Shown: one piece after another, positions 56,377 to 61,130 of the stretch
Layout: each line of letters opens with the position of its first letter
How positions within the stretch are numbered: position 1 is the first letter of the stretch
From: Gnomoniopsis sp. IMI 355080
Lineage: Eukaryota > Ascomycota > Sordariomycetes > Diaporthales > Gnomoniaceae
Direction: 5' to 3'
Length of the DNA stretch: 61,130 nucleotides
NCBI GenBank assembly: GCA_027946555.1
Contig: JAPEVC010000216.1
Location: forward strand, 1-61,130
Translations under genes and position numbers: made by a program
The notes under the pieces: generated by a model
Databases searched by the model: none
Told to the model about the DNA's origin: nothing
The model's input: only the letters and a program-made list of their open reading frames with translations

Positions 56377-57945
56377 CGTTATGGCATGTTTTTGGCAGTG
56401 ACGGGTAACTGAATGAGTGGACACCGAGATGCTCGGAGATATCTTGATTCCTGCTTGTTGAGTCTCGACGCGTCTTCGCGATGATGTTTGTCTTTTTCTG
56501 GGCGTTGGCTAAAGTTGGGTTGGATGGGACATGGATGCGCCTGGCGCTTGATCCCACACAAGAGCCTGTGATTGGTCAGACTTGACGCGGCACAGTTGTG
56601 CAGCTGAACGGAAGCGCGAAGAAGTGGCAGGATACCTACCCAAATACGTACGTCGGTCGCGGTTGGTAGGAGACAGTTGCAGGACTGAAGTCAGAGAGTA
56701 TTTGTGTGGGTTTGCTGTTGTTTGTAGAAGGAAGAAACAAAACTGTTGTGGTCACGACCGTGGGCGTCGGCAATATGAGGGACAAACCCTAACCCAGCGT
56801 CTGGCCGCAAGCCAGAACGCAATGGTGTTTTACAGTAAATGCCTAGGCACACAGTCACTAGCTAAGCATTTATTTAAAAGGCATGTAAGAAGCTCTTTGT
56901 CCGATTTTACACTATCAAAGTCTGCAAGTCAAACACTGTTTATTCTAACCATTCAATGAGCCGAAGGATCTGATGAGTTTCTGTCGAGACATACAGAATA
57001 CAGAACCCACGAATTCGGAAGAGCGATCCTTTATGTATTATGTGGATGGTCCTTCAGTACCTAGGTACCTGCCTAGATAGGGTCTTTGTCAGAGAACGTC
57101 GAGTCTGCCCCTCTGCTTCGTACGCTTGTTGAGTCCCATGAGTAGCAACCATTTACTGTGAACGACATAGAATCTAGAGTACAATGGTAAGACCGGCCAA
57201 ACGCCTTCGGAGTTCTAAGCGTCGGGGTCTCATGCTCAGGCGTGGCGAGGTGTTGCACATAAATCAACTTGCATTATGCGGCTGTCCTCACGAACCACCT
57301 CTCGACTGCACCTTCCCGTAATTCTGGTACTGCACTCCAACAAACCAAGGTCCAGTTATATTATACACTGACTCGGGGCTAGCAGCTATTCATTTTCTGG
57401 CCGTCCCCGGGTAGTCGGCGTTATTGCAGCAGTGCAGGAGCATTCATTACCCAGGTATGCAACGTCCAAAATTATACTTCCTATTTTACAGGCGGTACAG
57501 ACAATATATTCAAGCTTTCTTTAGTGGTATAATCAAACTTTAAGCACCACAAACCGACCTCGGACCCTTGTCAGCAACGACCTGCAGCAACCCCGCGCCG
57601 CGATTATCTACGTCAAACCCGGTTGACATATATTCCTTCGCAGCAGGTACACCAACAAGACTTTTTACCCTCTGCGTATATGCGGCGCAATAAAACGGAC
57701 AAAGTCCCATGGATCGCTGTTATTCGTGGACGTCAAGGCCTCAACTTCGTTCAGCTGTGCCTCATTTAATTTCAATAAGTGTGTGGGCCTGAGTTGGTGA
57801 CAATTCCTTCGCCGACGGCTTGTTTTGAAGGCTTCCAGGACCTCCGCCACTCATTCACAGTTTTTTGTTCTTTTTTTTTTCAATATTTTTTCCTTCAACT
57901 GGCCACTTCACTCTTTACCAGGTCCATCACAGCATCGAAAAAACG
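56377..57945. promoter_or_regulatory. Divergent intergenic region, kinase-like / GH16
   Basis: About 1.6 kb with no credible gene. An inverted CCAAT (ATTGG at 56571-56575) lies about 195 bp upstream of the kinase-like start. A T-rich tract at 57865-57892 precedes the GH16 ATG. Confidence 0.4.
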
Positions 57946-59481
57946 ATGATGCGCATTCTCTGCTTCGTTGCGCCATGCCTTGCCATCGGCAGGATTGGCA
58001 TGGCCGATAGTTTCACAAACGGCCTCTTTCAGGATGACTATATACTCCCCGCCCGGCGCCAAGTCACCACCAACTCAACGAGCTCGATCTACCAGCTCGT
58101 CGAGACCTATGATGCGAGCAACTTCTGGGACAAATTTGAATTCGTGGAGGTACGCAGATCCTTCACCCTAGAGTACGTTCCGAAGCTAACAATTTACGCA
58201 GACCACACCAACCAACGGTGATCCCACCCACGGTTTCGTTTTGTACCAGAACCGGAGCGAGGCCAAGCGCCTTGGTCTCATTCGAATAGACGGTGATGTT
58301 GCGACGATGAAGGTCGAGGCCTCTACCGCTATTAGCGGAACGAACCTCACAAATATGGGACGGAAGAGCGTGCGGGTGGAGAGCCTTGCGACGTATAAGG
58401 AGGGCCTGATTGTGGGCGACTTCTCATATGTTCCGAAGAAGCAATGCGGCAGCTGGCCAGCTTTGTGAGTACAACATTTTCGAGGTTTTTGATAATCTTC
58501 ATCTCTGGAGGCTGTGCGGAGGCTTGTCAATTTCAAGGCAGTCTGCGTACAGTATCAAAAGAGACAACGCACAAAGTTGACCTCGGAAGGGGAGTCCGCA
58601 AAGTTCTGCGAGGGTACCATCTTGCAGGAGTTCAGAGAGGTTGAATGAGATTATGAGACTGACTGTAATATAGCTGGACATACGCGAAGAATCCAGGATG
58701 GCCTAACGGCGGCGAGAGTAAGTGTCTTCACTCTTTAGCACCCATTTACGCCGCAATGTATGGCGCAACCCCACTGACATTTCCATCCAGTCGACATCTA
58801 CGAGCAATGGAATACTTATCCCTTCAACCGCCAGACCATTCACATGAACACGAGCTTCACTGGCAGCTGCAATCTCTCTGTAACCCATAATACCGTTGCC
58901 CCCGTTTTCACAAACTACAAATACACACAAGACTGTAAGTTATTACATCCTCTCCGAGAACAAACAGCCTCCAAGGAATCCCTCACTCACACGTCCTTCC
59001 AGGTAATGTAACCCAGCCCGACAACGTAGGTTGCTCAACATGGGACTTTGAAGGGCCCTACGGCTCGCCCACAGGTGGCGTGTACGCCATGCTCCTCTCG
59101 CCCACGACCAACGTCGTCAAGCTCTGGACCTTCCACCCTGACGCCTCGCCCTTTGCTGTCGACGCCGCCCTCTCCAACACCAACACATCATCATCATCCT
59201 CCTCCTCCACCGTTGACATCTCCACCTGGGGCACTCCAGGCCTCGTGATCGGTGCCGACGGGAACTGCGACGTGGCGCGCACGTTTGCGAGCCAGACTAT
59301 TGTGCTGAACCTCGAGGTGTGCGGGGACGCTGTAAGCGATGAGGACTGGACGGGCGAGAGCGGGTGCGCGATCGCGACGGGGTATAATAGCTGTTGGCGG
59401 TTTGCGGCGGCAGAGCCGGCTGCATGGGAGGGCGTGGGCTTTGGGGTGAGGAGTATCAAGATCTACCAGGCGAAGCAGTAG
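57946..59481 (+). CDS. Secreted GH16 endo-beta-1,3(4)-glucanase-like protein
   Basis: Exons 57946-58149, 58202-58464, 58674-58717 (44 nt), 58791-58934 and 59003-59481, in phase; 377 residues. A hydrophobic N-terminus (signal peptide, start ATGATG at 57946/57949) precedes the domain. Across the third intron the GH16 active site is rebuilt as GWPNGGEIDIYEQW: Glu170 nucleophile, Asp172, Glu175 acid/base. Flanking features are SWPAFWTYAKNPGWP, IHMNTSFTG, and CNVTQPDNVGCSTWDFEGPYG with GGVYAMLLS. It contains an Asn/Thr/Ser-rich loop (NTNTSSSSSSS). Family members hydrolyse mixed-linked or beta-1,3-glucans of plant or fungal walls. Confidence 0.93.
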
Positions 59482-61130
59482 GGTGTAATAGAGGATGCAA
59501 TTCGCTTCAACTCTACTTGGTAGGTGGTTTCCATTAGCGACATCGCCTACTACAGGCCAGAATCGCTATAAATTAGAATTATGAATGTATTAGAATAAAC
59601 CGAATTCAACTGTTCAAGGAGGAAGCTAGAGTAACTTCCATACCGCTTCCTACAGCGATTTGACATTGCCACCCTTTGCTATCACACTACCTACTGAATG
59701 ACCCGGAACAACGGAGCGGACCAGGTCGAAATATATATTCCAGCTCGAAACAACGTATTGCGACCTACGACCCACATGAAAAGATGCTGGATACTCAGCT
59801 CAAGAAAAACGGACACGCAGAGCAAGGTAACGGTGCCCTTGACAGCCAAGAAAAGCAGAGCAAAGCAAAAGCACAGTAGCACGCGCTGCACTTCCGTCGC
59901 TTCAACGACTGAGTACTTGCACTCTCACAAAGTATCGCATCACTCGCTTGGCTATCCTTTATACCAAACGCCTGTGCGCCGTTCCACACAATTCCACGAA
60001 CGACGTCTCACACCCCCTTCGAAGCAGAACGACGAACAATTAAAAAGAATTTTCTGCTTTAATGCGCTCACAATTCGAAACTAACGCGGCAATTATTTCT
60101 ATTCTCCGTTATGTACATGAACCCCCGGCTCAACTTGATAAAAATAACCTTCCACACGTTCGTCCATCCGACAACGCACCTTACTTGCCACCCACAAGAC
60201 GCACGCGCGCACCTCTGGGGACAAACTTTATCTTCTATTCATCTCACACGCTCGATCGACGCGCGCTGTGCTGCTTAGCGAGGTTCTCCGCGTCTCGCAT
60301 GATATCGGACGAACTGTTGTACGTAAAAAATCCGGCGAAGATGGATCTTGGGCAAGAGGTTGAGAAGCATGGCACAAACCACCGCCATACGCTTACCTTT
60401 AACAAACTTGACTCTGGCGTTCTGTTAGGGAAATCGGCAAGACAGCGAAGAGAAGAGGCCAGAAAGAAAAAAAAAAGGGGAAAGAACGCGGAACCTTCCA
60501 CGCTGCTCGGAACTTGCCAGCGGGTTCGGCGGTGCGTGCACTTGCACATCACGAACGCCCTCCACACCCCGCGGGCAAAATTTCCTGACGATTAAGCGAA
60601 CCCTCGCCCGTTGATTGAAGTCATCCACAGTGATCTGTATACAAGGAAGGGGGATTTTCTCTTTTGCAGATCTTTTGTCGTGTGGTGGACAATCTTCCCC
60701 ACAGGCAAATGAATTTGGTGACTCTGCAGAGCTGTCCTTAACGACGGGAAGATACGCCCCGGGGGGGGGGAGAGTACAGTGGTGTTGTTGTTTGGAAGCA
60801 GACAGCAAATTATATTATCGCTCACTGACCGCCGCGCATCAACGACAAATGAACAAACAATGATCGAAAATTCGTCTGATACCCACAAAGCGTGACGAGG
60901 CCTGCAACATTCTTTGTTTTGCTCCTAATGCAGGAAAGAAAAACAATCCACCACCACCAAGAGCTTGAGGAAGAGGCTAGGAAACGTCTGCCCAATCCAC
61001 GCGCGTATTCACCGCAACCTGGTTACAAGCTTGAACGCAGTATATTCCAACCAACCTTGCCTCCCCGCTCTGACCATGTTCGCGCTTGCGAAAACGAAGC
61101 ATTTGCCCCCTTGGCCCCCCTCTCCCCTTC
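59482..61130. other. Terminal stretch, no gene recognised
   Basis: About 1.65 kb after the GH16 gene. Open frames up to 177 codons have biased composition and no motifs. A poly-G run lies at 60761-60770. A gene starting beyond the window edge may have its promoter here. Confidence 0.4.

Noticed and set aside
57665..57850. 61-codon minus-strand frame upstream of GH16
   Set aside because: Starts at GTG directly after a stop codon; no ATG, no homology seen.
60062..60595. 177-codon frame near the right end
   Set aside because: Biased low-information sequence without conserved motifs or intron signals.
1..61130. CRISPR array, prophage or bacterial operon
   Set aside because: Spliceosomal introns, eukaryote-specific proteins and Pol III genes show a fungal nuclear origin; no regular direct-repeat/spacer array was seen.

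Overview
The window is nuclear DNA of a filamentous ascomycete (Pezizomycotina). Genes are compact with short introns (about 50-150 nt, GTNNGT/YAG borders), some exons are only 16-47 nt, and protein genes are interspersed with single Pol III genes (one tRNA, one 5S rRNA) and genes for secreted hydrolases. The class cannot be fixed from sequence alone. All exon joins below were derived by hand from splice signals, reading phase and family similarity; none is supported by transcripts.

Layout: 0.5-4.8 kb, a membrane-anchored Spt23/Mga2-type transcription factor (+). 4.8-12 kb, a gene-poor stretch with a degenerate, coding-like tandem repeat (- strand) beside a large uncharacterised gene. 12.2 kb, tRNA-Val. 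14-20 kb, NMN adenylyltransferase-like, SAM methyltransferase and APC10 (-). 20.4-22.9 kb, MRE11 (+). 23.7 kb, 5S rRNA (-). 24.3-26.2 kb, TAF10 (+) facing the small mitochondrial ribosomal gene RSM19 (-). 26.6-38 kb, a secreted-protein region: GH5 endoglucanase (-), type B carboxylesterase (+), a knottin-like cysteine-rich peptide (+) and GH92 mannosidase (+). 38.4-39.5 kb, a short-chain dehydrogenase (-). 42-49 kb, a dense housekeeping block: NOP58 (-)/VMA6 (+) and uS15m (-)/RPS0 (+), each a divergent pair. 50-52.7 kb, a beta-lactamase-fold hydrolase (+) converging on a formamidase-like enzyme (-). 53-56.4 kb, a PD-(D/E)XK-like protein and an FTA2-type kinase-like protein (both -). 57.9-59.5 kb, a secreted GH16 glucanase (+). 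The last 1.6 kb shows no convincing gene.

Functionally the window mixes nuclear housekeeping (DNA repair, cell cycle, transcription, ribosome biogenesis, translation, vacuolar acidification) with accessory secreted enzymes and one small disulfide-rich peptide. The least explained items are the repeat relic at 7.8-9.0 kb with related sequence on both sides of the neighbouring orphan gene, the knottin-like peptide, a 5S rRNA whose differences from the common type fall mostly in paired positions, and the neighbouring nuclease-like and kinase-like genes.
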